Below, piece by piece: positions 25,681-35,244 of a stretch of DNA of 64,000 nucleotides. The stretch is from Alteraquisediminimonas sediminicola (GTDB lineage Bacteria > Pseudomonadota > Alphaproteobacteria > Sphingomonadales > Sphingomonadaceae), in NCBI RefSeq assembly GCF_019740335.1, contig NZ_JAHXZS010000007.1, forward strand, positions 62,001 to 126,000, given 5' to 3'. The first letter of the stretch is position 1; every line of letters begins with the position of its first letter. The position numbers and the translations under genes are program-made. The notes below the pieces were generated by a model, which was not told the origin of the DNA, ran no database searches, and was given only the letters and a program-made list of their open reading frames with translations.

Positions 25681-26126
25681 TATGCAGTGACCGTAGCGAC
25701 ATAGGTGACGGTCTTGGCATTGTAGCCGCCCGAGGCAGCGACAGAGGCCGTGATGACCGAGGTACCCGTGGTAAGAGGGGTGATAGCGCCTGTGAGGGCA
25801 TTGACGGTGCACTTGGCTGGGGTAGCCGAGCTGTAGGTGACGATGCCTTCTGAGCCGCCCTTGGCCAGAGCTGGGCCAGCGGTTACGCCAGCGGCAATGC
25901 TGTAGCTCTTGGCAGACGGGGTGAAGGCGAGAACTGGATCAACCGGGAGCAGGAGGTCAACAGCAGTCTTGACTTCCGCAAGGAAGGCAGAGAGCTGGAC
26001 AGCCGAGGGGTGGCGACCATTAGCGTACTGGTTGACTTGGACGTAGCTAACTGCCTGAGCCGCGATACGGCGCAGGTGATAGCCAAGGGCCCCGATGTTC
26101 GGGGACGAGAGGGCGCTCTCACGCAT
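25680..26126 (-). CDS. Ig-like (Big_2-type) domain phage protein
   Basis: 148-residue protein whose C-terminal 85 residues read as a bacterial Ig-like domain: SIAAGVTAGPALAKGGSEGI, YSSATPAKCTVNALTGAITP and GTSVITASVAASGGY. The N-terminal 60 residues are helical. Ig-like domains on phage particles often mediate weak binding to cell surfaces. It lies right after the large terminase gene, an unusual place for a structural gene in T7-like maps. Confidence 0.75.
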   Translation of the reverse strand: MRESALSSPNIGALGYHLRRIAAQAVSYVQVNQYANGRHPSAVQLSAFLAEVKTAVDLLLPVDPVLAFTPSAKSYSIAAGVTAGPALAKGGSEGIVTYSSATPAKCTVNALTGAITPLTTGTSVITASVAASGGYNAKTVTYVATVTA

Positions 26127-26129
26127 AGA

Positions 26130-27899
26130 TTATCTCCTGTTGTATTTATTAAAGACGGAGCCGCCGCGTCCTCGCGGGGTCTCGTAACGGGTGTGGCCGA
26201 GAGGATCGCGCATACGATCCATGAGTTCCTTCTCGCGCATGCGAGTTACTGCTTCGGCTTGATTGATTGCCAACTGAGCGACCCAGTAGCGGACAGCCCC
26301 TTCAAGGGCGTCTACTCTATCGTCATGGAACAAGGCGTTCCGATCACGGGTGATCTTACTCATCTGGTGGAAGAGGGAGTACAGCTTGCGCTTGGCGGGC
26401 TCGTGTACGGCGGCTGTGTCAGTATCCTCTTGGATCACAGCCTCGTTGATGATGAGGGAGCCACGAGCAATAACGGGCTCTAGGGTCTCGATGATCCTGA
26501 GCTCCTTCTGGCCCTTAACGTAGTCATCCTCTACCGCGCATGTGTGATGCTTGCGGAGGATCGGGAGCCACACCGCGCTAAACGCGCCGTAGCCCATGTT
26601 CATTTCAATGATGACCTTGTTGACTTCCCAAGCCTTAGCCACTTTGGCCAAGGTCTCCATCTGGGCGATGCCATAACCACCGGGGATACCTCCGGCTGCC
26701 AGTACGTAGATATTACCATTCAAGAAACCAGTGACAGCGTAGGCCGTCTCATCCCCGTTCTTACCGCCACCTGCGGGGTCCACGTACATTACGATGCCTT
26801 GCAGCTTCGCAACGTCAGTAGACAGCTCGTGCGGTGTGTTCAGGAAGTAGCTGGTGCTATGGATGGAATAGGCTTTCAGGCTTGCGCCCCCGAAGCCACG
26901 GGTAACAGTAAGTGGGTAGTGGTCGCTACCCAAGCGCATGACGATCAGGTCCTCTACCTTCAACGGGTAGCGGAGGCTGTCCATGAGCTTCGTGTTGAGC
27001 ATGTGCTGCAACTGGAAGTAGCTGGGGCCCTGATCGAGCTCCTTGGACTGTAGCACGGCCTCGTTGAGGCGGTCGTCTACAGCCTGACCCTGATCCTTGA
27101 GCATGCCACCGCCATAGGCGAGGCCGGGGTCAAGGGTGATGCGGCGCTTGATATAGGGGGCCAGCATATCGCCATAGGCGGTAGTCTGCTCAGCCGTGGG
27201 ATAACGACCGGGCCAGATGCGGACTGTGAAGCCCCGCCCCGGTAGGGAGTTATAAATGGACTCTTGGCTCTGCGGTGTACCAAGGTAGATGATACGCCCA
27301 GTTTCGCAGATGGAAGTGAAGTCCCGCGTGAGCTCCATGAGGAGTTCCCGCATAGGGGCAGTCGAGGAGTTCTTCTTACTCTCAATATCATCTGGGATGA
27401 GAAGATCGGCCCGCTTGCCCTGCAAGTTGCCGGTGATACCAACGCAGGCCACGCTAGGGGACTTATCCACGCCCTTGAGGGTGTAGTGGATATCAAAGGC
27501 CTCAACAGAGGTCCTGTCCCCATTGGAGGCGTCTGGTCGCATACATGCCAGCTCGTCCAAGGTCATAAGCAACCGGACGATCAGGGTAGAGATTTCGTTG
27601 GCCTGCTTGCCGCCTGCTGACAGGATGAGGACGCGGTACTGGGGGTTCTGGATCAAGGACCACACTGCGTAGATAGCAGTGATGGTAGTCTTGGCCTGTC
27701 CCCGCTGGGCCTGTACCATAAGGTACTGAGGGCCGTAGGCGAGGAAGTGCCCGATATCCTGCTGGACCTCGGACACATCGAACCCTAGGTGCGTCATGGC
27801 TACGTCAAGGAAGGTGCTGAACTCAGCATACTCCCGTTGAACGAGCCCCACCATTTTCCATCTAGCAATTGCGGCTTCGGGACTTTCCCGTAATGCCAT
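26130..27899 (-). CDS. Large terminase subunit (T7 gp19-like)
   Basis: 589-residue DNA packaging motor and nuclease. The Walker A region is QAQRGQAKTT at residues 63-72, followed by Walker B-like KRADLLIPDDIES, and the nuclease aspartates in MYVDPAGGGKNGDE and HDDRVDALEGAVRYW. Length and motif order match the T7 gp19 family. The start overlaps the small terminase stop (TAATG). Confidence 0.94.
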   Translation of the reverse strand: MALRESPEAAIARWKMVGLVQREYAEFSTFLDVAMTHLGFDVSEVQQDIGHFLAYGPQYLMVQAQRGQAKTTITAIYAVWSLIQNPQYRVLILSAGGKQANEISTLIVRLLMTLDELACMRPDASNGDRTSVEAFDIHYTLKGVDKSPSVACVGITGNLQGKRADLLIPDDIESKKNSSTAPMRELLMELTRDFTSICETGRIIYLGTPQSQESIYNSLPGRGFTVRIWPGRYPTAEQTTAYGDMLAPYIKRRITLDPGLAYGGGMLKDQGQAVDDRLNEAVLQSKELDQGPSYFQLQHMLNTKLMDSLRYPLKVEDLIVMRLGSDHYPLTVTRGFGGASLKAYSIHSTSYFLNTPHELSTDVAKLQGIVMYVDPAGGGKNGDETAYAVTGFLNGNIYVLAAGGIPGGYGIAQMETLAKVAKAWEVNKVIIEMNMGYGAFSAVWLPILRKHHTCAVEDDYVKGQKELRIIETLEPVIARGSLIINEAVIQEDTDTAAVHEPAKRKLYSLFHQMSKITRDRNALFHDDRVDALEGAVRYWVAQLAINQAEAVTRMREKELMDRMRDPLGHTRYETPRGRGGSVFNKYNRR

Positions 27900-28228
27900 T
27901 AATTAGGCAGGCTTTGAAGGAAGCCCATGTGCTGCGATGCGTCCCGCAGATCAGCCTTGGAGGCGGTCTTGCGGATACGGTCCTTCATGATCTGTTCAAG
28001 CTCACCCAAGGCATTACCCTCGGCTGGCTTACAGGTGATGTTGTTGTCTTTAAGGAACTTGGTAGCAGCTTGGATTTCAGCCGCACTAGGCGGGATGATA
28101 GTCGGAGGGAACACTTCCCCAGTCTCGGGGTCAGTGTAGCCCGGAACCTCGCGGCCCTTCATAGCGATGCCGAGAGCGGATGCCACGGCGTCATGAAGAG
28201 CGCCGAGGACATTCTCGTCAGCGGCCAT
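27899..28228 (-). CDS. Small terminase subunit (T7 gp18-like)
   Basis: 109-residue protein with a helical N-terminus, a Pro-rich middle (EVFPPTIIPPSAAEIQAA) and a helical C-terminus, directly before the large terminase. Size and the motif ATKFLKDNNITC agree with the small terminases of T7-like phages, which recognise the packaging site. Confidence 0.85.
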   Translation of the reverse strand: MAADENVLGALHDAVASALGIAMKGREVPGYTDPETGEVFPPTIIPPSAAEIQAATKFLKDNNITCKPAEGNALGELEQIMKDRIRKTASKADLRDASQHMGFLQSLPN

Positions 28229-28413
28229 TATGCTTTACCTTTGAGGGTCCTACGGATGAGGAGGATGATTTGAAGGACTGTGTAGAATAGGGTGGTAGCG
28301 AGTACCCAGTCTTGAAGAGATAGACCCCCGAGAGTGGCTGCAACTACAGCGATAGGCGGGGATGCCTTAGTAACGGCAGCGACGATTTCGCTGCTGGTTG
28401 TGTGATGATCCAC
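28228..28413 (-). CDS. Holin
   Basis: 61-residue membrane protein: a polar N-terminus (MDHHTTSSEIVAAVTKAS), a hydrophobic hairpin from about residue 19 to 53 (PPIAVVAATLGGLSLQDWVL) and a basic tail RRTLKGKA. The GLSLQDWV segment is typical of podophage holins. It times lysis by making holes that release or activate the endolysin. It starts just after a conserved 76-residue gene. Confidence 0.85.
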   Translation of the reverse strand: MDHHTTSSEIVAAVTKASPPIAVVAATLGGLSLQDWVLATTLFYTVLQIILLIRRTLKGKA

Positions 28414-28414
28414 G

Positions 28415-28645
28415 TCAATCTTTCATGTAGGTGCGCTCATTGTCGGAGCGGTAGGCACGGGCACAGTGTCCCGGCTGGAAGAAGAATAGGGTGTTGACCG
28501 CAGCTACAGCCGCATGCCCCCACCATTTACCCACAAGGCTTGCCTCATAGGCGCGGGCTGAGAAGGACTGGTCACGATCCCCGCCTAGCAGCGCGTTCCC
28601 GAACTGGGAGACGGCTGCTAGGATATTAAAGAGGTACCGGATCAC
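28415..28645 (-). CDS. Conserved T7-like phage protein (76 aa)
   Basis: 76 residues with the pattern NALLGGDRDQSFSARAYEAS and NTLFFFQPGHCARAYRSD, a small family often met next to holin and terminase genes of podophages and myophages. It has a hydrophobic segment around residues 44-55 but is not an evident membrane protein. Function unknown. It overlaps the preceding gene by 4 bases. Confidence 0.7.
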   Translation of the reverse strand: MIRYLFNILAAVSQFGNALLGGDRDQSFSARAYEASLVGKWWGHAAVAAVNTLFFFQPGHCARAYRSDNERTYMKD

Positions 28646-29139
28646 TTGGTCGCTGCCAGACGGAATAGGTCGTCGGCTTGCGCCTCAGTCATGCCGAGGG
28701 CAGCGGAGGCAGTGAGAAGCGTTGGGTTATCCCGGAGGACTTCCGTAGCGTATTCCCACTCCTCAACCACGTCCTCGGCTAGGGTAGCGAGGTATTGGTC
28801 TACTTGGGCCTTGATCCCGATCTGACGTAGCGCCTTGCGGATTTGCAGGGGCGTTACGCTAAGGGGGACCGTGGCCTTAATCTCGGCTGCGGTCATTAGG
28901 CGCGATACCCAAGTCTGTTGCCAGATGCCGTTGATAAGCGCGGGCTGCCCTTCCTCAACAACCGAGCCAGCCTGTGCGGGGGGCTTGGCATTAGAGGCCA
29001 CACCGACCACGCCAAATTCAGATAGAATGGAGAGTGCGGGATCAGCCGGGAAGCTAGTGTTCGGGTGGTCATCCCGCAGCATCCCTATATCGTAGGGGTA
29101 CGCGGCAACCTGCCCACCTATTACGTGTGCGTATTGCAT
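28642..29139 (-). CDS. Tail fibre-associated protein, possible assembly chaperone
   Basis: 165 residues. The C-terminal half (PLSVTPLQIRKALRQIGIKA and a helical tail EEWEYATEVLRDNPTL) resembles the small phage proteins encoded after tail fibres that include fibre chaperones. The N-terminal half is Pro/Gly-rich. It follows two fibre genes, which is the main support. Confidence 0.6.
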   Translation of the reverse strand: MQYAHVIGGQVAAYPYDIGMLRDDHPNTSFPADPALSILSEFGVVGVASNAKPPAQAGSVVEEGQPALINGIWQQTWVSRLMTAAEIKATVPLSVTPLQIRKALRQIGIKAQVDQYLATLAEDVVEEWEYATEVLRDNPTLLTASAALGMTEAQADDLFRLAATK

Positions 29140-29140
29140 A

Positions 29141-29737
29141 TTATTTTACCCCTAAAAGGATGCCGCTCGACGCAGACGTTGAGGTAGTTGTTACCGTCCC
29201 CGTGCTACCGGCTGGCACTTTCTTGCTGAAAATGCCAATAGACGGTGTGTTTGCGTTGTTATCTTGTACAACCAGCGCCCATCCAGAGATGCTAAATGAG
29301 GTGGATGCCAAACTATTGAACACAAAGGCCAGTGCTAGGCCGTCTTGCGTCATCGTTACTGCTGGCAGCACAACATTCATGTTGTTGATTGATGCAGCAC
29401 CAATAGCGTCGAAGACTGCACCGGGGATACGCAATATAAACCCAGCCAGCTTACTTGAACCTGACGCAGTAAACACGTAGCTGGCAGGCTCCGACCCAGT
29501 AGCCACTTTTGTAGCTACGAGATGCGTACCTGTATCAGCGCGCTCGACAAAGCTGTCGGCGTTTGTCCAGTTGGCTCCTGCCTGACTGGCCAAGTAAACA
29601 ACGAGTAGATCGCCAGCCGCCGTTCCAGAGGGTTTAGCGAGGGTGAGGGTAGTGGCGTTACCACCTCCGCTATCTGCGAATGCCGTGGTTGCAACAGCTA
29701 GCTCTCTGCCACCGCGCCTAAGACACGCTGCCAACAT
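29141..29737 (-). CDS. Second putative tail fibre or receptor-binding protein
   Basis: 198-residue Ser/Thr/Ala-rich, predicted beta protein starting at an ATG that overlaps the tail fibre stop (TAATG). It ends in a Ser/Thr-rich run (TTTSTSASSGILLGVK). Its position suggests a fibre tip or adhesin subunit determining host range. Codon use is less GC-rich than in the tail fibre gene, consistent with a separately acquired host-range module. Confidence 0.6.
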   Translation of the reverse strand: MLAACLRRGGRELAVATTAFADSGGGNATTLTLAKPSGTAAGDLLVVYLASQAGANWTNADSFVERADTGTHLVATKVATGSEPASYVFTASGSSKLAGFILRIPGAVFDAIGAASINNMNVVLPAVTMTQDGLALAFVFNSLASTSFSISGWALVVQDNNANTPSIGIFSKKVPAGSTGTVTTTSTSASSGILLGVK

Positions 29738-31245
29738 TATGCGCTAGCCCCGGTCAATGCGCCGTAGACCTGCCCGCCGACCTTCCACAGCGTGACCCAC
29801 GTAAGGCCAGTTGCCGCCAAGGTTGGGGCCGTTCCTCCCACCCACTTGACGCCAGACGCGCCGAAGGTCGTATCCGTCCACGTCAGAGCATAGGCCGTGC
29901 CGTCATCAACGGACAGGGTAACGCTCTCGCCATTGGCAAAGTTAGTCGCCTTGGGGGTCCGCGATGCGCCCAGCACTACAGCCTGTATCGTCCCGTTGCC
30001 GGGATCAATCTCGAAGGCCGCGCCATCAGCGATGGTATAGATATCCTCTAGGATGGCCCCAGTGATAACGGGGTCAGTTAGAGCTAGGCCTGTGAAGGCG
30101 GTATGGGTGTGCCCAACAGGGGCTAACTGGTAGTCAACTCCGTTGTATCGGGTGTAGAGCCCAGTCGTGGTGCTCCACACGTCCCCGTTGACAGGGGTAG
30201 TAGGGGCAACTCCGGGAGCCAGATTTAGGCCCGCCGATCCGACAGCCGAGGCTACGGTGTTGAGCTTGCCGGTCATGGTGTCCCCGGTCTTGGCTACGAA
30301 GCCCGTCCCGCTGACGTATGCGGCTACCCAAGCAGAGCCCGTGTAGATACGCATCTCGGTCGCTACGTTATTGAAATAGAGGGTTCCTGCAAGCAGGGCG
30401 TTGCCATCGTTGTCCAGCGTAGGGTTCGCTGCCTTGGGGCCGAGGTATCGGTCATCAAAGCTATCGAAGCTGGCAAAGGTAGCATCCCGAGCCGCCTCAG
30501 TTGCGGTCTGTGCAGCGGAGGCTGCTAGGGCCGAGGTGTTGGCGTTGCCAGCTTGCGTGGTAGCAATACCGGCCTGCGTGGTGGCAATGCCTGCTTGGGT
30601 CGTCGCTGTGCCTGCCTGCGTGGTAGCCGTAGAGGCTGACGCAGTGGCCGAGGAAGCGGACGCTAGGGCTTCTGCTGCCTTAGTAGTGGCAGTAGAGGCG
30701 CTGGCTGTAGCGGAGGTCTGTGAGGCCCCTGCTGCGGCTTCGCTTGCGGCGGAGGCGTTCTTGGAAGCTAGCGCGGAAGTGGCGTCAGCCGTGGCTGTGC
30801 CCTCGGAGCTCGAAGCAGCAGCAGCACTAGCAGCCGAGGCTACAGCACTTGCCGCAGCCGCGACCGCGAAGGCGTCCGCAGCAGTGACCTGCTCGTTAAA
30901 AGCGTCCGTGAGCTCAGCAGCGGCAAAGACCGCCTGCTTAGCATTGGAGTCCAGATTGGCTTCGGTGATACCTGCGCCATCGGTGAAATCTGCATAGGGG
31001 CCCGTAACTGGGGTTGCCCGGTAAACGACATGGGTACGCCCTGTAGGTACAGGGGTGGTCGTGGTAATCGTGTTAGGACCAGCGAAGGTAAATGGGACGT
31101 TGATAATAGCCCCTGCTAGGTCGGTGTAATAGGACTTGACGTGCGATGCCAGCAGGTACCCGCCAGAGAAACTAATCTCTCGGGTCACTGTAACACCATC
31201 GCCAGTAAACTTATTCATGCTGTAGCGAATGCCGGTGTCGGGCAT
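29737..31245 (-). CDS. Tail fibre protein with T7 gp17-like N-terminal domain
   Basis: 502-residue fibre. The first 110 residues (YSMNKFTGDGVTVTREISF and GRTHVVYRATPVTGPYADF) match the particle-binding domain shared by T7-like tail fibres and tailspikes. Residues about 125-260 are an Ala-rich heptad repeat with TTQAGIA units, a coiled-coil shaft. The C-terminal 230 residues form the distal part, with the GHTHTAFTGLAL segment. AGGAGG lies four bases before the ATG, and promoter P2 stands directly upstream, so it heads its own transcript. Confidence 0.9.
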   Translation of the reverse strand: MPDTGIRYSMNKFTGDGVTVTREISFSGGYLLASHVKSYYTDLAGAIINVPFTFAGPNTITTTTPVPTGRTHVVYRATPVTGPYADFTDGAGITEANLDSNAKQAVFAAAELTDAFNEQVTAADAFAVAAAASAVASAASAAAASSSEGTATADATSALASKNASAASEAAAGASQTSATASASTATTKAAEALASASSATASASTATTQAGTATTQAGIATTQAGIATTQAGNANTSALAASAAQTATEAARDATFASFDSFDDRYLGPKAANPTLDNDGNALLAGTLYFNNVATEMRIYTGSAWVAAYVSGTGFVAKTGDTMTGKLNTVASAVGSAGLNLAPGVAPTTPVNGDVWSTTTGLYTRYNGVDYQLAPVGHTHTAFTGLALTDPVITGAILEDIYTIADGAAFEIDPGNGTIQAVVLGASRTPKATNFANGESVTLSVDDGTAYALTWTDTTFGASGVKWVGGTAPTLAATGLTWVTLWKVGGQVYGALTGASA

Positions 31246-31263
31246 CGTACCTCCTGTTTCTAA

Positions 31264-31280
31264 TTGTGCGGGACGGTATC
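31264..31280 (-). promoter_or_regulatory. Phage RNA polymerase promoter P2
   Basis: Second copy of GATACCGTCCCGCACAA, 19 bases before the tail fibre start codon. It would give a transcript covering tail fibre, lysis and packaging genes. Confidence 0.8.
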
Positions 31281-31288
31281 AAATGGAG

Positions 31289-31314
31289 GGGCCGGAGGAT
31301 TGCTCCCCCGGCCC
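31289..31314 (-). terminator. GC-rich hairpin between internal virion gene and P2
   Basis: GGGCCGG and CCGGCCC arms extended by three further pairs, loop of about six bases, seven bases after the stop of the gp16-like gene. It lacks a T tract; it may attenuate read-through or cap the 3' end of the structural transcript just before the next phage promoter. Confidence 0.45.
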
Positions 31315-31320
31315 AGAAAC

Positions 31321-34300
31321 TTAGTTCTTGTCTGGTTCCATCGCTGTGATGAATGGCACCATGTATGGGAGGTTGGCTCCCGGTAGCAGCTTGGGTAGTT
31401 TGGACACTTGCCCGCCCATGGTTCCCCGCAGAAGGTCATCTACGAGGCCCACGCCCGGTACGAAGCCGCTGGTGGACTGCCTGCCCACACCGCCCCCTGT
31501 GATGCCCTCAGCCGTAGCCTTGTCCATCACACCGATGCTGGTGAGGCCGCTGGTACCTACGTCGATAACATCGCCTAGGAGGCCTGCGGACGAGGCGTAG
31601 TTCATGGTAGCCCGCGCCATGCCCACTGCGGACATGTGCGAGGCAGCGTAGTCCTTGCGCTCCTTCTCGCTCATCCCTGCCATCTTGATCTGCATACGAG
31701 CAGCATGGATGGGGACAGCAAAGGACATGGAGCCCATGAGGATAGCGAAAGACTTCATAGCCCCGTAGTTGGATTGGTTCCGCCCCCACTGCTTCTCAAT
31801 GGAAGTCAGGGAGAAGGTGCGGAACTGAAACAGGGTCTTTAGCAGATCGTTGTGAGCCCACGCCCCGGTCTCCCCGGTGTACGTGCGCTGGATGATCTGC
31901 CCTGCCCCACGCTCCACGCTGTCCCGGAAGGTCATGAGGAGGTTAGGGTCCAAGGTGCCTGCGTGGAGGTCTAGCTTGAGCAGGTTGCCCTTGCTGTCGA
32001 ACTCCGCGATGTGCTCCATGTTCTTGCGGATATCGGCCTGCACCGCTGGGGTGAAGCCCATATCCATCAGGGCTGTGTCGTTCTCCCCACGCTTGATGTA
32101 GCCTATAGCCTTGCGGACAATCTGCTCTGCCATGCCACGGGTCTGTACGGCCACGATGATCCGGTGCCCGGAGGCTACGGAGACCATGTGGCTCCCTGCC
32201 CTGACAGCCTTGCCGAAGCGACCTACGGCCTCATCGTTATAGAGCTGGATTTCATTATCAGGGATATCGAACATGCGGGTCATCTGGTACCCGTCAACGC
32301 CCAAGTGCCCGCCCAGCGTATCAATGCTGTTGAGGATTGGGTTGTCTACGAGCTCCCCCTTAGTCAGGGCGTCAATCTCCTTACGGAGGCGGTTGGCCCC
32401 GCCGATGGCCCCCATCACTCGCTTGAAGCCCACGGCTGCCAGAGCGTTGCCGTACTCACCAAGCTGGGTGAAGCCCATGCCGCCCAGACGGGCAGCGGAG
32501 GTCGCAACCCGGAGGTTGTCTAGTGAGGGGTGGCGGACCGCACTCTTGTAGGGGGTATTCATAAGCTCCGAGGCTACCTGATCGAAGGCATGCATCTCAT
32601 CTGCCGTAGCGCCTGTGCGCTCAGCAGCCTCACGGATAAGGCCGAGGCCCTTTGCACCTAAGACGCCGTACTGAGCCAAGGCTACCTCGCCAGAGACCCT
32701 ACGGGCATAGCTGCGGTAGAGGCCGAGGATATCCTGCCGGAACAGGTCCCCTAGTATCTTGCCATCGCCAATGTCCGTTAGGAGGTCCAGCTTGAGCCGT
32801 CCCTTGGTATGGCCTGCGCCCCCTCGGCTGAACTTAGCAATGATATCTGCCACAGCATCCTTGGGGAGGCCGTCCATAGCCGAGAGGGCCTCAGCTACGA
32901 TATCAGCGCCTTCCGTGCTGTGGAGGTTCATAGGCACGTCATAGCTACCGTTGCCCCGGCGAAGTGCGCGAGTCAGGTAGCCAGTGGCCAGCTTCTTAGA
33001 GAACTTCTGATCGAAGGCCTTGGTGATCTTCTCACCAGTAGCCTTATCAATGTAGCTGTACTCGTTGAGGTGGCTGAACTGGCTTGCCAGCGCATCCTCT
33101 ACTCGGGCCCGCTGTGCGGTGGAGAGGGTCATGAGCTTACGCGGATCAATCATGTGGCGCATGTAGCCAATGCTGGTGTTACCGAGATTGGCTGCACCGA
33201 GCGTACCCATGTGCTGCTGTTCCCGGCGCATAGCATCCATGCCCTTTTCCCAATTGGTCGCTGCCTTGCGGACAGCGGGATTGGTGTCGAACATGGTGCC
33301 CTCTGCATGGCCCTGCCTGCGCTCTACCTCGATAAACACGCGCCTATCGAAGTCCGCCTTAGGCTTGCCAGACAGGGCGCTGCTTACGTACCCCTCACCC
33401 TCGCCCTTGCGGTAGAGGTGGAATAGGTCCTCATGTTCAACCATGTGGCGGAGGTAGATGCGTTCCCGCGTTACCTGAGACAGTGCTGCCGTCCTACGAC
33501 GACCGGCTGCCCCGGTTGTTCCTTCGAGGAGCTGCATGGCCGTAGCCCGCATTACAGCGGACTTGGAGCGGAGGAGCGTGAGCCCCGTGCTTTCCTGCCC
33601 GAATGCTTTTAGAAGCCGTCCTTGCAGGCCAGCCTCGTTGATCGGGTTAGCGTCAGACATGCGCTGTGACCGGGCTACAATCTCTGCGACTGCGGCCTGC
33701 TCAGCAGGGTCCTCAACGGCATGGAGGCCATGAGCGTCTATAACGGGCTGGCGGGTAGCAGTGCTCCCGGTGAGGAGGCTGTCTGCATCCCCCGTCATGA
33801 ACTTGTTCTCATCGCCAACGTCAGCCAGCGTGAGGTTCAGGTCATTGACGGCCCGCTCGGTGTGGAGGCGTTCAACCTCTGCACGGAGAACTTGGGGCTC
33901 TGCACCCTCGCCCACGTTAGCAGCAGCTCGGACAATAATCTCTTCTGCTGCGGATTGGGCCGCTACGTGCTGCTCCCCGACAAGGCGCTCTGCGGACAGG
34001 TCCGACCCCTTAGCCCCTAGGAGGGGGTGTAGGGCCGCGCCGATGCCGAGACCTACTACGCCCTGCAAGAGGTAGTCCCCCGCGCTCTGGTCCTCTCCTG
34101 AGTAATCCAGAGCTGCTGTTGATGCTACGCCGAAGGCACCGCCCTCAGCAGCCATCGCAAGCATAGTGCCCCCGCGACCTGCAAGCTGGGCTACCTTAGA
34201 GGCACCCGCCCCGCCGATCCATCCGATAGGGTCCGCGATAGTCGCGCCTACGTTGAACCAAGTTCCGGTCCCGTTGCTGTCGATAACCTTAGTGCGTTCA

Positions 34301-35229
34301 CGCTTGAGCAGGATACGCTGCTGGGCTGCGAGGAGGTCCCCGCGACTTGTAGCAGCGGCCCGCATAGCATCCCGCTCTTCCGGGGTCTGAGCAATGCTCT
34401 CCCACTCGTCCATGTTCTTGATGTACTCAGCATGGAAGGCTGGGTCCCCTTCGTTGTGCTCTTGGTCCATCCCACGGGCGATCTGGTTGAGGAAGAAGTT
34501 CTGGTCGATAGCCGCTACAACGCGGTCCCCGAAGCCGTACTGGGCCAGCTCTGCCGTATGATCCATTGCAGCCGTCTGGTTCGCCTTATCGACAACGAGG
34601 TCCGGGGACTGATCGAAGCGGGGGGTAACGAGGGGCTTGCCGTTGGTTAGCAGGGAGGAGAGGAGCTGGTCTGGCTCAGCCTTGGGGTCCTTAGGCGTAG
34701 TGTTGGGGCCCAGCGGCCTACGGCTGCCGAGGTCCTCAGGAGCTACGTCCTTGAGCTCGTCGTAGGTGAAGTCCGAGAGGTTAATGCCGGGAGCTAGGGC
34801 TGTGGCCCCATTCGATCCTGCGGACACGATACGCGGGCTCTGGCCTGTGACGCGGGCTACATAGGCGGCTGTAGTAGCGCCGTGCTGGCGCTTGTCTGGG
34901 CCACCGATGTATCCTTGGACTGCGCCCTCCCAAGTCCCAGTGCGCTTCATATCATCACGTAGGTGGAGGGCAGAGACCTTAGCGGCGCTCTCAGGGGAGG
35001 CGTAGGCGTCCACGCCGTACCTGTTTAGGAATAGGTCCCGCGTTGCGGGCATGATCTGATAAACTGTAGAGGCCCCAACAGGGGAGACTTGATCCGCATC
35101 GGACCTTTCTCCCCTGCGACGGATAGCTCTCATGCCACCGGCAGGTAGCCCGTACTGCTTCTCTAGGGGAGCTTCGATAGCATCGTATGCGGAGCTCTTA
35201 TGTGATTTGTAGTCGGGCTTATTAGCCAT
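31321..35229 (-). CDS. Internal virion protein with lytic transglycosylase domain (T7 gp16-like)
   Basis: 1302-residue core/ejection protein. Residues 20-110 form a transglycosylase-like domain, with E41 in RRRGERSD as probable catalytic acid and the motif VGASTVYQIMPATRD at 51-65. Later hydrophobic stretches around residues 335-400 may insert into the host membrane. T7 gp16 (1318 residues) has the same layout: it is ejected first, locally degrades peptidoglycan and helps pull DNA into the cell. AAGGA lies six bases before the ATG. Confidence 0.92.
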   Translation of the reverse strand: MANKPDYKSHKSSAYDAIEAPLEKQYGLPAGGMRAIRRRGERSDADQVSPVGASTVYQIMPATRDLFLNRYGVDAYASPESAAKVSALHLRDDMKRTGTWEGAVQGYIGGPDKRQHGATTAAYVARVTGQSPRIVSAGSNGATALAPGINLSDFTYDELKDVAPEDLGSRRPLGPNTTPKDPKAEPDQLLSSLLTNGKPLVTPRFDQSPDLVVDKANQTAAMDHTAELAQYGFGDRVVAAIDQNFFLNQIARGMDQEHNEGDPAFHAEYIKNMDEWESIAQTPEERDAMRAAATSRGDLLAAQQRILLKRERTKVIDSNGTGTWFNVGATIADPIGWIGGAGASKVAQLAGRGGTMLAMAAEGGAFGVASTAALDYSGEDQSAGDYLLQGVVGLGIGAALHPLLGAKGSDLSAERLVGEQHVAAQSAAEEIIVRAAANVGEGAEPQVLRAEVERLHTERAVNDLNLTLADVGDENKFMTGDADSLLTGSTATRQPVIDAHGLHAVEDPAEQAAVAEIVARSQRMSDANPINEAGLQGRLLKAFGQESTGLTLLRSKSAVMRATAMQLLEGTTGAAGRRRTAALSQVTRERIYLRHMVEHEDLFHLYRKGEGEGYVSSALSGKPKADFDRRVFIEVERRQGHAEGTMFDTNPAVRKAATNWEKGMDAMRREQQHMGTLGAANLGNTSIGYMRHMIDPRKLMTLSTAQRARVEDALASQFSHLNEYSYIDKATGEKITKAFDQKFSKKLATGYLTRALRRGNGSYDVPMNLHSTEGADIVAEALSAMDGLPKDAVADIIAKFSRGGAGHTKGRLKLDLLTDIGDGKILGDLFRQDILGLYRSYARRVSGEVALAQYGVLGAKGLGLIREAAERTGATADEMHAFDQVASELMNTPYKSAVRHPSLDNLRVATSAARLGGMGFTQLGEYGNALAAVGFKRVMGAIGGANRLRKEIDALTKGELVDNPILNSIDTLGGHLGVDGYQMTRMFDIPDNEIQLYNDEAVGRFGKAVRAGSHMVSVASGHRIIVAVQTRGMAEQIVRKAIGYIKRGENDTALMDMGFTPAVQADIRKNMEHIAEFDSKGNLLKLDLHAGTLDPNLLMTFRDSVERGAGQIIQRTYTGETGAWAHNDLLKTLFQFRTFSLTSIEKQWGRNQSNYGAMKSFAILMGSMSFAVPIHAARMQIKMAGMSEKERKDYAASHMSAVGMARATMNYASSAGLLGDVIDVGTSGLTSIGVMDKATAEGITGGGVGRQSTSGFVPGVGLVDDLLRGTMGGQVSKLPKLLPGANLPYMVPFITAMEPDKN

Positions 35230-35244
35230 GTGGTTCCTTGTCTG

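Noticed and set aside
30401-30997. 198-codon Ala-rich frame on the + strand and repetitive DNA around 30530-30700, considered as gene or CRISPR-like array
   Set aside because: Both reflect the heptad repeats of the tail fibre shaft coding on the other strand. Repeat units are coding and lack unique spacers; no CRISPR array was seen anywhere in the window.
34166-34390. Frames opposite the gp16-like gene
   Set aside because: Ser/Arg/Pro-rich antisense shadows, as are the other frames opposite virion genes.
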